Source of the DNA: JAJTHJ01 sp046316025
Lineage (GTDB): Bacteria > Pseudomonadota > Gammaproteobacteria > Burkholderiales > Burkholderiaceae_F
Assembly (NCBI GenBank): GCA_046316025.1
Contig: JBKCXU010000024.1
Location: 27,992 to 91,991 of the forward strand
DNA length: 64,000 nucleotides
Reading direction: 5' to 3'
The notes under the pieces are model-generated. The model was not told the origin of the DNA. It was given only the letters and a program-made list of their open reading frames with translations, and ran no database searches. Of the stretch, positions 56,214 through 64,000 are shown one piece after another (within the stretch, counting starts at the first letter, position 1; each line of letters opens with the position of its first letter). Position numbers and translations under genes: made by a program.

Positions 56214-57332
56214 ATGATCTTCCGCCGTGCGCTCTCCGCGGAGCTGACGTCCACCGCCGGCGCGGTTTTCACCGTGCTCTTTTCGATCCTGTTTTCGGTC
56301 GGGTTGGTGCGTATTTTGGGCGACGCCGCCGGCGGCACCGTCGACGACCGCGAGGTGCTGGCGATTGTCGCGTTGACCGCGCTGACCTGGCTGCCGCACC
56401 TGCTCGCGCTGACGCTGTTCATCTCGATTCTGCTGACGTTGTCGCGCGCCTACCGCGACTCCGAGATGGTCGTCTGGTTCGTCTCCGGGCGCAGCCTGAC
56501 GGCCTGGCTGCCACCGGTGCTCAAGCTGGCCGTGCCGACCGCGCTGCTGGTGGCGGCCATCGCCGGCTGGGTCGCCCCCTGGGCCGACCGGCAGATCAAG
56601 CAAAGTCGTGAGCGCTTCGCCCAGCGCGAGGACGTGAACAAGGTGGCCGCGGGCCGCTTCGTCGAGTCGGGTAACGCCAACCGCGTGTTTTTCGTCGAAA
56701 CCGCCGACCTCGAACGCGGCGAGGTGCGCAACGTCTTCGTCGCCGACCGCGGGCGCGGTCGCGACAGCGTGATCGTCGCCGCGCGCGGCACGATCGAGAC
56801 CTCCCCCGAGGGCGACCGTTTCCTGGTGCTGCAAGACGGGCGCCGCTACACCGGGGCGCCCGGCACGCCGGAATACCGGCTGGAGGAATTCGCCCGCTAC
56901 GCGCTGCGCCTGGAGTCCACTCCGCCGGCCCTGCTGCGCGGCGGTTCGGCCCGCGGCGTGCCCACCGTCGAGCTGCTGCGCAACCGCACGCCCGAGAACA
57001 AGGCCGAGTTGCTGTGGCGGGTGTCGCTGCCGCTCGTCGTGCTGCTGCTGGCGCTGCTGGCGGTGCCGCTGACCTACAGCAACCCGCGCGCGGGCCGTTC
57101 GTTCAACCTGATCGTGGCCGTGCTCGTCTACCTCGTGTACTTCAATGGCATCCAGATCGCGCAGGGGATGGTGCGCAGCGGGCGGCTCGCCTATGGCACC
57201 GCGATCTGGCTGCCGCATGCGACGGTGCTGGCGCTCACGCTGCTGCTGTTCGTGCGGCGCGTGTACCTGCAGCGCTGGATCCCGGCCTGGCTCACCGTCG
57301 GATACTGGCGCGACCGCGCCGCGCGCGCATGA
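56214..57332 (+). CDS. lptF: LPS export permease LptF
   Basis: The 372-residue permease has about six hydrophobic helices and a large periplasmic beta-jellyroll part (RVFFVETADLERGEVRNVFV). It opens MIFRRALSAELTSTAGAVF and has the AELLWRVSLPLVVLLLALLAVPLTYSNPRAGR segment typical of the LptF C-terminal half. With LptG and the LptB ATPase it extracts LPS from the inner membrane. The stop overlaps the lptG start (ATGA). Confidence 0.93.
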   Translation: MIFRRALSAELTSTAGAVFTVLFSILFSVGLVRILGDAAGGTVDDREVLAIVALTALTWLPHLLALTLFISILLTLSRAYRDSEMVVWFVSGRSLTAWLPPVLKLAVPTALLVAAIAGWVAPWADRQIKQSRERFAQREDVNKVAAGRFVESGNANRVFFVETADLERGEVRNVFVADRGRGRDSVIVAARGTIETSPEGDRFLVLQDGRRYTGAPGTPEYRLEEFARYALRLESTPPALLRGGSARGVPTVELLRNRTPENKAELLWRVSLPLVVLLLALLAVPLTYSNPRAGRSFNLIVAVLVYLVYFNGIQIAQGMVRSGRLAYGTAIWLPHATVLALTLLLFVRRVYLQRWIPAWLTVGYWRDRAARA

Positions 57333-58471
57333 AGACGCTGCCCCGTTACCTGCGGCGCGAACTGGTGGCGGCCACCGCCTTCGTGCTGTTCGCGCTGCTG
57401 GCGATCTTTCTCTTCTTCGATCTGCTGCGTCAGGTCGACGAGGTCGGCCGCGGCGGCTACACGCTGCGCGCGGCGCTGCTGTTCGTGCTGCTGCAACAGC
57501 CCACGCGCATCTACGAGTTGATGCCCCTCGCGGCGCTGTTGGGCACGATCTACGTGCTGGCCAAGCTGGCGGCCAGCTCCGAGTTCACCATCATGCGCGT
57601 ATCGGGCATGGGCACGTTGCGGCTGGCGCTCTGGGTCGTCGGCACCGGCCTGCTGTTCGTTGCCTTTACCTACCTGGTCGGCGAGGTGGTGGCGCCGCGC
57701 GCCGAACAACTGGCGCAGCGGGCGCGGCTGCTCGCCACGGGCGCCACGGTCGAGCGCGAATTCCGCTCCGGGGTGTGGGCGCGCGACGCGCAGCGCGATG
57801 CCGCCGGCGACCTGGAGCGGCTGCGCTTCGTCAACGTGCGCGAGGTACGCGCCGACGGCAGCGGGCTCGACTGGCGCATCTACGAGTTCGATCGGCGCAA
57901 CCGGCTGCGTTCGATCGCCAGCGCTGCCGAGGGCCGCTTCTTCGACGGACCGGACGGCCGCTACTGGCTGCTCACCCAAGTGGTGGAGACGGTGTTCCCG
58001 CCGGTGGTGAGCGAAGGCGCCGGCAGCACGCTGCCGCAGACGTCGGTGCTGCGTGAGGCCGAGCGGCGGTGGGCCTCCGATCTCACGCCGGACATCCTCG
58101 GCGTGCTGCTGGTCAAGCCGGAGCGGATGGCGCTCGGCGGGCTGGCCGAGTACATCCGCCACCTGGCGGAAAACCGCCAGAGCGCTGAGCGCTACGAGAT
58201 CGCCTTCTGGAGCAAGCTGCTTTACCCGCTGGCCATTTTGGCCATGATGATGCTGGCGCTGCCCTTTGCCTACCTGCATGTGCGGCAGGGCGGCATGAGC
58301 CTGAAGGTGTTCTCGGGGATGCTGATCGGCGTCGTCTACTACATGCTGACCAAGCTCGCCGCGCATGTGGCCCTGCTCAACACCTGGCCGCCGGTCGTTG
58401 CTGCCGCAGCGCCAACGCTGTTGGCGCTGGCGCTGGCGGTGGGTGCGCTGTACTGGATCGAACGTCGCTGA
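57329..58471 (+). CDS. lptG: LPS export permease LptG
   Basis: The 380-residue partner permease starts MKTLPRYLRRELVAATAFVLF and has the conserved LLQQPTRIYELMPLAALLGTIYVLAKLAASSEFTIMRVSGMG coupling region. After a periplasmic domain come KLLYPLAILAMMMLALPFAYLHVRQGGMSLKVFSGMLIG and further helices. Coupling to lptF by ATGA overlap suggests equal synthesis. The next gene downstream is convergent, with 45 bases between. Confidence 0.93.
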   Translation: MKTLPRYLRRELVAATAFVLFALLAIFLFFDLLRQVDEVGRGGYTLRAALLFVLLQQPTRIYELMPLAALLGTIYVLAKLAASSEFTIMRVSGMGTLRLALWVVGTGLLFVAFTYLVGEVVAPRAEQLAQRARLLATGATVEREFRSGVWARDAQRDAAGDLERLRFVNVREVRADGSGLDWRIYEFDRRNRLRSIASAAEGRFFDGPDGRYWLLTQVVETVFPPVVSEGAGSTLPQTSVLREAERRWASDLTPDILGVLLVKPERMALGGLAEYIRHLAENRQSAERYEIAFWSKLLYPLAILAMMMLALPFAYLHVRQGGMSLKVFSGMLIGVVYYMLTKLAAHVALLNTWPPVVAAAAPTLLALALAVGALYWIERR

Positions 58472-58505
58472 CGACCGGCCCGGTGGCGGCGACACCCGCC
58501 GCCCG

Positions 58506-58529
58506 CCGATCACCGATCACCGATCACCG
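58506..58529. repeat. Short tandem CCGATCA repeat at 3' end of TerC gene
   Basis: Three perfect copies of CCGATCA run from 58506 to 58526 plus a partial one. On the minus strand the TerC stop codon (58517-58519) lies within it. Slippage here could alter the last residues. Confidence 0.8.
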
Positions 58530-59524
58530 TCCTCCCCCTTCTTCGCCCCGAAGGGGTACGCGCCGCCGCCCGCCTTGCCGTCTTTGGGCGGAATCACCAG
58601 CGACAGGATCATCGTCGCCACCAGCACCGTCGCAGTCGCGGCGAGCGACCAGGACACCGGGATCTTGTAGATGTCGATCAACAGCATCTTGGTGCCGATC
58701 AGCACCAGCACGATCGCGAGGCCATAGGAGAGCAGGTGGAAGCGCTCCTTCATCCCCGCCAGCAGGAAGTACATCGCGCGCAGGCCGAGGATGGCGAACA
58801 CGTTGGAGGTCAGCACGATGAACGGGTCGGTGGTGATCGCAAAGATCGCCGGGATCGAGTCCACCGCGAAGATCAGATCGACGATGCCGATCATCGCCAC
58901 CACCACCAGCAGCGGGGTGGCCATCTTCACCCCGTTTTGCATGGTGAAGAACCGCTCGCCGTCGTAGTTAGGGCTGATCTTGAAGCGGCTGCGAATGAAG
59001 CGCAGCGCGGGGTTGTTGTCCAGGTCCGGCTCCTGACCGGCCGCCCACCACATCTTGATGCCGGTGAAGAGCAGGAACGCACCGAAGATGTACAGAATCC
59101 AGTGGAACTGCGCGATCAGCCACGCCCCCACGAGGATCAGGATCGCGCGCAGCACGATCGCCCCCAGGATGCCGATCATCAGCACCCGCTTCTGGTACTC
59201 CGGCGGCACCGCGAAGAAGGTGAACACCATCAGGAAGACGAAGATGTTGTCTACCGCCAGCGCCTTTTCCACCAGGTAACCGGTGATGAACTCCAGCGCC
59301 TTGACGTTGGCCTGCTCGTTGCCCTGCAGGCCGCCCAGGTACCACCACAGCCAGCCGACGAAGGCGAAGGACACCAGCACCCAGATCAGCGACCAGATGC
59401 CGGCCTCCTTCATGCTGACGCGGTGTGCGCCCTGCTGGCGCATGGCGAAGAAATCGATCGCCAGCGCGACGAGGACGAATAGGGTGAAAAGACCCCAAAG
59501 CAGCGGGGTACCGATCGACATCAT
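58517..59524 (-). CDS. TerC/Alx family membrane protein
   Basis: The 335-residue protein has about eight hydrophobic helices with the TerC core: ALEFITGYLVEKALAVDNIFVFLMVF (containing the ExxLAVDN motif) and IGIVDLIFAVDSIPAIFAITTDPFIVLTSNVFAILGLRAM (the second metal-binding Asp motif). Members such as Alx are linked to manganese export. The GDR C-terminal tail is coded partly by a CCGATCA tandem. A probable yybP-ykoY riboswitch lies in its 5' leader, consistent with manganese-responsive control. Confidence 0.9.
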   Translation of the reverse strand: MMSIGTPLLWGLFTLFVLVALAIDFFAMRQQGAHRVSMKEAGIWSLIWVLVSFAFVGWLWWYLGGLQGNEQANVKALEFITGYLVEKALAVDNIFVFLMVFTFFAVPPEYQKRVLMIGILGAIVLRAILILVGAWLIAQFHWILYIFGAFLLFTGIKMWWAAGQEPDLDNNPALRFIRSRFKISPNYDGERFFTMQNGVKMATPLLVVVAMIGIVDLIFAVDSIPAIFAITTDPFIVLTSNVFAILGLRAMYFLLAGMKERFHLLSYGLAIVLVLIGTKMLLIDIYKIPVSWSLAATATVLVATMILSLVIPPKDGKAGGGAYPFGAKKGEDGDR

Positions 59525-59579
59525 GTTTTTCGAACGCTCCAGCTAAGGCGGTGTGGCGCGGACACCGTCGTGGTTTTTG

Positions 59580-59725
59580 TGCGAGCGCCCGCAATGGTCT
59601 TGCCGGCCAGCGTAATGCAGGCCTGGTGAGCCGGGCTACCGGTCATGCGCCAACGCGACCGGCCGCCGGATTGACGGCGCCACCACCGGGCGCGCAGTGC
59701 GCGCCACTGGGCTACTCCCCCTGAC
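59580..59725 (-). promoter_or_regulatory. Probable yybP-ykoY (manganese) riboswitch upstream of terC
   Basis: Read on the minus strand, the leader contains GGGGGAGTAGCC (complement of 59712-59721 and neighbours), then a GCGCGC stem and CGCCGTCAATCC. It ends with GGCAAGACCATTGC (complement of 59591-59603). GGGGAGTAG near the 5' side and the AAGACC segment near the 3' side are the conserved internal-loop halves of the yybP-ykoY motif, which binds manganese. The position just ahead of a TerC/Alx gene fits the known targets. The assignment is by eye only; no folding was run. Confidence 0.72.
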
Positions 59726-59838
59726 GGAACGGCGCGCATTAGACCTGTCGGCGCGTGCGCTGGGCATCGGTAGTAACCCCGCCCCACGGATGCGCGACAA
59801 TCGCCGCCCATTCGCATAACGACAAGCAAGGGGACGCG

Positions 59839-60963
59839 ATGACCTATGCCGCAATCACCGGTTGGGGCAAGTGCATGCCGCCGTCGGTGCTGACCAACGC
59901 CGACCTGGCGACGTTTCTCGAAACCGACGACGAGTGGATCGTCTCGCGCACTGGCATGCGCGAGCGGCGGATTTCGCATGTCTCGGCCATCGAGATGTCG
60001 GTGGTCGCCGCCAGGCGCGCGCTGGCCTGCGCCGGGCTGGACGCGCAGGACGTCGATCTCATCGTCTACGGCAGTTGCAGCAACGACGAGCAGGTGCCCA
60101 ACTCCGCCTCCGGCGTGCAGGTGCGGCTGGGTGCGGCGCGCGCGGCGGCGATGGATGTCAACACCGCCTGTACGAGTTTTCTGTACGGACTGTCGAGCGC
60201 GACTGCGCTGATCCGCACCGGCGCCGTGCGCAATGCGGTGGTGATTGGCGTCGAGCTGATCTCGCCGTACATGGACTGGAGCAACCGCAACGTGGCGGTG
60301 CTGTTCGGCGACGGCTGTGCCGCGGTGGTGTTGCAGACGAGCGAGCGCGAGGAAGGCCTGCTCGCGCAAAAACTCGGCTGTTACGCCGATGCGCGGCAGA
60401 CGCTGCGCGTGCGCGGCATGGGCTGCACCTACGCCAACCGCAACGTAATGCTCGGCGACACGCAATGGGACTTCGACGGGCAGGAGATCTTCAAGCGCGC
60501 GGTGCATGGCATGGGGCAGGCGAGCGCCGACGTGCTGGCCGCGGCCGGGGTGGCGCCCGCCGACATCGATCTCGTGGTGCCGCATCAGGCCAACTTGCGG
60601 ATCATCGAGTCCGTGGTCAAACGCACCGGCCTGACGATGGACCGCGTGATGCTCACCGTGCAGCGCTACGGCAACATGAGCGCGGCGACCGTGCCCGTCG
60701 CGCTGGTCGAAGCGCTGGAAGCGGGCCGCGTGCAACCCGGCGCGCTGCTGCTGATGCCGGCCTTTGGCGCCGGGCTGACGCTGTGCTCGCACCTCGTGCG
60801 CTGGGGCGAGCGGGTGACGCCGCTCGCCGCGAGCGACGCCGAGCTGCCGCCAGCGGACAAGACCGCGCTTGAACTCGTCAACGCGATCCGCGCGCAAAAG
60901 GTCGGCGCGCAGGAGCGTTCCGGCCCCGGGCTGATGGCGCCGCGGCTGGCGGAGACGATGTAG
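59839..60963 (+). CDS. Beta-ketoacyl-ACP synthase III (FabH-like)
   Basis: The 374-residue thiolase-fold enzyme has the KAS III catalytic triad: Cys111 in NTACTSFLYGL, His249 in VPHQANLRI, and Asn279 in YGNMSAATV. It also has IVSRTGMRERRISH near the start. FabH initiates fatty-acid synthesis, but this protein is about 50 residues longer than the usual 320 because of a C-terminal tail from about residue 325, and it stands outside any fab cluster. A role in an alternative condensation, for example PqsD-like or in surface-lipid synthesis, is possible. AAGGGGA precedes the ATG. Confidence 0.85.
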   Translation: MTYAAITGWGKCMPPSVLTNADLATFLETDDEWIVSRTGMRERRISHVSAIEMSVVAARRALACAGLDAQDVDLIVYGSCSNDEQVPNSASGVQVRLGAARAAAMDVNTACTSFLYGLSSATALIRTGAVRNAVVIGVELISPYMDWSNRNVAVLFGDGCAAVVLQTSEREEGLLAQKLGCYADARQTLRVRGMGCTYANRNVMLGDTQWDFDGQEIFKRAVHGMGQASADVLAAAGVAPADIDLVVPHQANLRIIESVVKRTGLTMDRVMLTVQRYGNMSAATVPVALVEALEAGRVQPGALLLMPAFGAGLTLCSHLVRWGERVTPLAASDAELPPADKTALELVNAIRAQKVGAQERSGPGLMAPRLAETM

Positions 60964-61050
60964 GCGCGCGGTCATACGCTCGGCGCCTCGCTCTTTGCTC
61001 GACGAGCGTTCTTGCGATCCATTGCCACTTCAGTCGGACTGCAAAGGCAC

Positions 61051-61122
61051 GTCATTCCCGCGCAAGCGGGAATCCAGTGTTTTTCGCGAAAGCTGCCGGG
61101 TTCCCGCTTTCGCGGGAAGGAC
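61051..61122. repeat. Palindromic repeat GTCATTCCCGCG...CGCGGGAAGGAC
   Basis: This 72-base unit has a GTCATTCCCGCGCAAGCGGG left arm and a right arm ending CGCTTTCGCGGGAAGGAC. It is the same family as 53748-53818 and 61692-61763 and lies between the KAS III gene and the next small gene. Confidence 0.88.
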
Positions 61123-61150
61123 GAGATTGCCCTGACGATCGGGAAGTGGA

Positions 61151-61648
61151 ATGAGTTCGACCGCTGCGCCACCGCCCTGGCTTCTGGAGGACATCGACTT
61201 CTCCATCGCGCAGCCGCAGCGGGTGCGCGGCGACGAGACGCTGTTTTTCCTGCTGGCCACCTCGGCGCTGGTGGAGACCGCCACCCACCACCACGCCGCA
61301 AATCTGGCCGAGCAGTACGCCGCCGCCCGCCGCTACCACGCGCGCCAGAGGCCGAGCCGGTGGGCGCTGCTGCGCGCCGTCGCGCGGCGCGTGCTGGAAG
61401 CCTTCAACGACGACGGCGAGATCGCCTTTCGCCACGCTTGGGTGGGGCGCTACCTCGAACGGCCTTACGTCGCGGCCGCGTACCGGCGCTTCCAGCGCGA
61501 ACTGCGCGCGCGCATTACGCCGCACGTGCCGGTGCAGATGAGCGCGCGGATGCTGGTCAAGCCGCTGGCGCTGCCGCCCTGGCTGGCGCGGCTGGTGATG
61601 GCGGTGCTGGAGTTTGGCCTGCGGCGTGCGGCCAGCGCACGCGCCTGA
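61151..61648 (+). CDS. Unknown protein
   Basis: The 165-residue product has no signal peptide or clear membrane helix. Conserved-looking segments include LFFLLATSALVETATHHHAANLAEQY (His-rich), EAFNDDGEIAFRHAWVGRYLERPYVAAAYRRFQREL and PLALPPWLARLVMAVLEFGLRR. No domain is recognised. The ATG at 61151 follows GGGAAGTGGA, a moderate ribosome site. It is flanked on both sides by palindromic repeats. Confidence 0.55.
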   Translation: MSSTAAPPPWLLEDIDFSIAQPQRVRGDETLFFLLATSALVETATHHHAANLAEQYAAARRYHARQRPSRWALLRAVARRVLEAFNDDGEIAFRHAWVGRYLERPYVAAAYRRFQRELRARITPHVPVQMSARMLVKPLALPPWLARLVMAVLEFGLRRAASARA

Positions 61649-61691
61649 GGCGCTGTCCGCCCGCTACGAGCCCCGACCACGCACCTCTTGT

Positions 61692-61763
61692 GTCATTCCC
61701 GCGCAAGCGGGAACCCAGCAGGCTTCGCGACCGAAGCTGGATTCCCGCTTGCGCGGGAATGAC
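61692..61763. repeat. Palindromic repeat GTCATTCCCGCG...CGCGGGAATGAC
   Basis: The best-preserved copy: left arm GTCATTCCCGCGCAAGCGGG, right arm CCGCTTGCGCGGGAATGAC, 72 bases in all. It separates convergent genes and may act as a two-way terminator. Confidence 0.92.
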
Positions 61764-61797
61764 GCCCCGTGGTGGTCCGATTCGGGTGAAATCGAAG

Positions 61798-62736
61798 CTA
61801 CAGACCCGCCGTCAGCTCGGCGATCAGTGCCACGTCGGCCACGCCAGTGGCCGGCAGGCCTTGCCCGGCCTGGTAACTGCGCACGCAGGCCAAGGATGTA
61901 CGGCCAAAAATGCCGTCGGCGCGGATGTCCACGCCGCGCTCGGACAGGCCCAGTTGCAGCAACCGCACGTCCAGCCCGCGCGCCAGCGGCGTTTGCAGCG
62001 CCAGCGGACGGCTGCCGGGCGCCGGTCCGTCGTAACAGCCGGGCGGTGTACCGGTGAGGGTGGCGGCCGAGATCTCGCGCCCGCGCACCACCAGCGGCAG
62101 CTCCAGCCCCCAAAAGCCCTGCTCGATCAGCCGCTGCAATGCATCCATCCGGTACACGGTGGTGCGCAAGTCGGCGCGCGGGCTGTTGGCGAGCCAGTGG
62201 CGGCGTCCGCGTACGTAGGCGGCGATCCACGCCTGCTCGCCGGCGGTGGCGGCGTTGCCGACTTCGGCGTCGGTCGCGTCGCGCAGGCGCCCCCAACTGC
62301 CGTGCACGTGGCTGTCGTAGACCACGGCTACGCCGAGCGGAGTGTCGATCCCGAGCCGGGCGGCGGCGCGTTCGGCCGGCTGCCAGTAGGTCTCGTCGAA
62401 GAAGCTGTCCTGCACCTCGCGCATCACCCGGTCGTCGGCGGCGGCGCGCAGCACGTTGTGCAGTTTGTCGTCGTGGTCGAGCGACAGGTCGCGCGCGGCA
62501 AAGCGCAGCAGCGCCGGCGCCAGCCGCGCCGCAAAGCGCGCGCCGGCGGTGGCGCAGTAGCGTTGCAACAGCAGGTGCAGGTTGCCCGAGCCGAGCGTGG
62601 TCTGCGAGCGGCCGTAGGTCAGGTGGCCGGTGTCGCCGGGGATCAGCGTCACCTGGCCGTAGTCGCCCAGCGGCACGCCGGTCTCGAAGATGTTGACGAT
62701 GGCCTGGGCGGCTTGTTTTTGCGAGGGCAGCAGCAT
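61798..62736 (-). CDS. GH46-like (chitosanase/lysozyme fold) protein with peptidoglycan-binding domain
   Basis: The 312-residue protein starts QKQAAQAIVNIFETG and has GQVTLIPGDTGHLTYGRSQT, resembling the GH46/chitosanase-lysozyme superfamily start, where the Glu of FETG is the acid residue and a Gly-rich loop follows. The C-terminal part (about 250-312) is a PG_binding_1 module: LDVRLLQLGLSERGVDIRADGIFG then FGRTSLACVRSYQAGQGLPATGV. No signal peptide is visible, so export, if any, would need another route. A role in cell-wall turnover or in phage-like lysis is possible. Confidence 0.65.
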   Translation of the reverse strand: MLLPSQKQAAQAIVNIFETGVPLGDYGQVTLIPGDTGHLTYGRSQTTLGSGNLHLLLQRYCATAGARFAARLAPALLRFAARDLSLDHDDKLHNVLRAAADDRVMREVQDSFFDETYWQPAERAAARLGIDTPLGVAVVYDSHVHGSWGRLRDATDAEVGNAATAGEQAWIAAYVRGRRHWLANSPRADLRTTVYRMDALQRLIEQGFWGLELPLVVRGREISAATLTGTPPGCYDGPAPGSRPLALQTPLARGLDVRLLQLGLSERGVDIRADGIFGRTSLACVRSYQAGQGLPATGVADVALIAELTAGL

Positions 62737-62776
62737 GGCGGGACTCCGGAGCAGACGCGTTGCCCCGAACTATCGC

Positions 62777-64000
62777 TCAAAGCAGCCCGATGGCGGTGGC
62801 CGCCATGGCCAGGATCGCCTTCATGAGGGACTCGCCAGCGATCAGCCCGGAGGCGATCGGCACGCTGTAGGTCTCCTCGTTCTTGGGCGCGGCCTTGTGC
62901 CAAAGCGAGACGATGATGGCGCCGATGGTGAACGCCAGCGCGTTGGAGAAGAACACGATCCAGCCCAGCCCCAGCCCCATGGCGGAGGGCAAAAAAGGCC
63001 GCCAGCGCGGCCGCAGCTTCTCGACGATCGGCAGCAGCACACCGAGCGCAGCGCCGATCAGCACCGCGATCTTGGCCGTCAGCGGCAGGCTGTCCAGCCC
63101 GCCGGTGAGCACGCGCGCCACCGCCACCCAGGTCTGCGTGGCGGGTAGCGGGTACTTCTCCAGCGCCTCGATGGTCGGCACCATCAGGTACCACGCCGGC
63201 ACGATCGCCAGCGTGCCGAAGAAAATCCCCGCAAACTGCGCGAGAAACTGCTGGCGCGGATTGGCGCCGAGCAGATAGCCGCTCTTCAGATCCGTCAGCA
63301 GGTCGGCCGCGGACGACGCGGCGTTGGCCGCCACCCCGGCCGACATCAGGTTGTGCGTGATGCTCGCCTGCACGCCCACCGCCGCCGGCGGCGAGATCAG
63401 CGCAAAGGTCAGCTGCATCACCTTGCCCATCGCGCCGATGGGTGTCGTGTCGGTCTCGCCGGTGGCGCGGCAGGCCACCAGCGCCAGCACGGCCGGCAGC
63501 GCGACCGCGATCAGCCCCGCCCACCAGGCGATGCCGAAGGCGACGAACTGGATCGCCACCAGCGCCAGCCCGATTGGCACCAGCCCCGCCACCAGCCACG
63601 ACGTGGGCACTTCGATCGCCGCCATCTTGGCCTCGATGTCGTCGCCGGCGCGCGGCGCCGCGCGCCGGCGCCGCAGCGTGAACGAGCGGCCCAACGTCTC
63701 CCATTGCAACGCCAGCGCGGTCAGGCTGTAGAACACCATGATCGCCGTGCCGCCCCATAACGCCCAGCGCACCGGGTGGAAGAGCGCGCCGCCACCCACC
63801 GCCGGCAGCGATACCACGTAGCCCGCCGTGCCGGCGCCCGCCGCGTCGAGCGACTGCAACCACGGCGCCAGCCCGAAGTAGAGCAAGGCCGAGGCTGCCA
63901 GCATCGACAGCGACACGCGCATGCCGACGATCATCCCTGCGCCCACCAGCAGCACGCTGGGCTCGAAGCCAAAGCCCACCAGCGGCTTGCCGCCCACCAG
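62777..64000 (-). CDS. OPT family oligopeptide transporter, 5' end outside window
   Basis: The 407 visible residues of an OPT-superfamily membrane protein run off the window, so the N-terminal part is missing. About ten hydrophobic helices are present. Typical segments are VGAGMIVGMRVSLSMLAASALLYFG, ATGETDTTPIGAMGKVMQLTFALI (the conserved GETDTTP motif) and NLMSAGVAANAASSAADLLTDLKSGYLLGANPRQQF, and at the end LGLGWIVFFSNALAFTIGAII and VPIASGLIAGESLM. Such proteins carry peptides or metal-siderophore complexes. The full protein would be about 550-650 residues. Confidence 0.88.
   Translation of the reverse strand: MVGGKPLVGFGFEPSVLLVGAGMIVGMRVSLSMLAASALLYFGLAPWLQSLDAAGAGTAGYVVSLPAVGGGALFHPVRWALWGGTAIMVFYSLTALALQWETLGRSFTLRRRRAAPRAGDDIEAKMAAIEVPTSWLVAGLVPIGLALVAIQFVAFGIAWWAGLIAVALPAVLALVACRATGETDTTPIGAMGKVMQLTFALISPPAAVGVQASITHNLMSAGVAANAASSAADLLTDLKSGYLLGANPRQQFLAQFAGIFFGTLAIVPAWYLMVPTIEALEKYPLPATQTWVAVARVLTGGLDSLPLTAKIAVLIGAALGVLLPIVEKLRPRWRPFLPSAMGLGLGWIVFFSNALAFTIGAIIVSLWHKAAPKNEETYSVPIASGLIAGESLMKAILAMAATAIGLL

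Overview
The window is a GC-rich chromosomal stretch from a Gram-negative bacterium. It is most likely a betaproteobacterium of the Burkholderiales/Rhodocyclales type. The basis is the gene content and order (pcm-rhodanese-tolC facing waaA; pepA-holC transcribed away from lptF-lptG; valS nearby), LPS core and LPS-export genes, and dispersed palindromic repeats common in such genomes. This placement is inference; no rRNA or tRNA gene is present to confirm it.

Bases 1-15227 hold a surface-glycan locus whose most notable content is a probable decaprenyl-phosphate-type D-arabinofuranose donor pathway, best known from mycobacteria. A HAD-UbiA fusion (8649-10100) looks like a polyprenyl-phosphate phosphoribosyltransferase fused to its own phosphatase. 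A DprE1-like FAD oxidase (11546-12838) and a DprE2-like reductase (14484-15227) would convert the ribose unit to arabinose. A giant double GT-C membrane protein (1014-4928) is the candidate transferase. The operon also encodes a nucleotide-sugar epimerase-like SDR, an amine-oxidase-like flavoprotein, a GtrA protein and an LPG-synthase-like membrane protein. The dprE1-dprE2 pair has been split by an insertion carrying an IS3-family remnant and an acyltransferase, and a 90-base copy of the dprE1 3' end flanks both sides.

Bases 15259-26767 continue with polysaccharide and LPS genes: a truncated glycosyltransferase, a GT2-GT4 fusion, a Wzx-like flippase, a GT2, manC, a phosphomannomutase, galU, waaC and waaA. 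From 26757 the content becomes housekeeping: tolC, rhodanese, pcm, thiD, an L-2-hydroxyglutarate oxidase-like flavoprotein, an ERCC4-type nuclease, a split chromate transporter pair, and thiC under a TPP riboswitch.

Bases 35820-47981 contain a decayed lipoprotein hydrolase, a GNAT acetyltransferase, a YidB-like protein, a YceH-like protein, malic enzyme, an AI-2E permease, a D-2-hydroxyacid dehydrogenase with Fe-S domains divergent from serA, a Nudix hydrolase, a TusA-like protein and two small exported or membrane proteins. Bases 48028-64000 carry valS, a lipoprotein zinc metalloprotease, a small unknown protein with holC and pepA, lptF-lptG, a TerC protein behind a probable yybP-ykoY manganese riboswitch, a KAS III enzyme, an unknown protein, a GH46-like/peptidoglycan-binding protein and the C-terminal part of an OPT-family transporter.

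At least four families of palindromic repeats are dispersed through the window. Several lie inside coding sequence: an in-frame insertion in waaA, another in valS, the C-terminus of the YceH-like protein, and one element that supplies the stop codons of two convergent genes.
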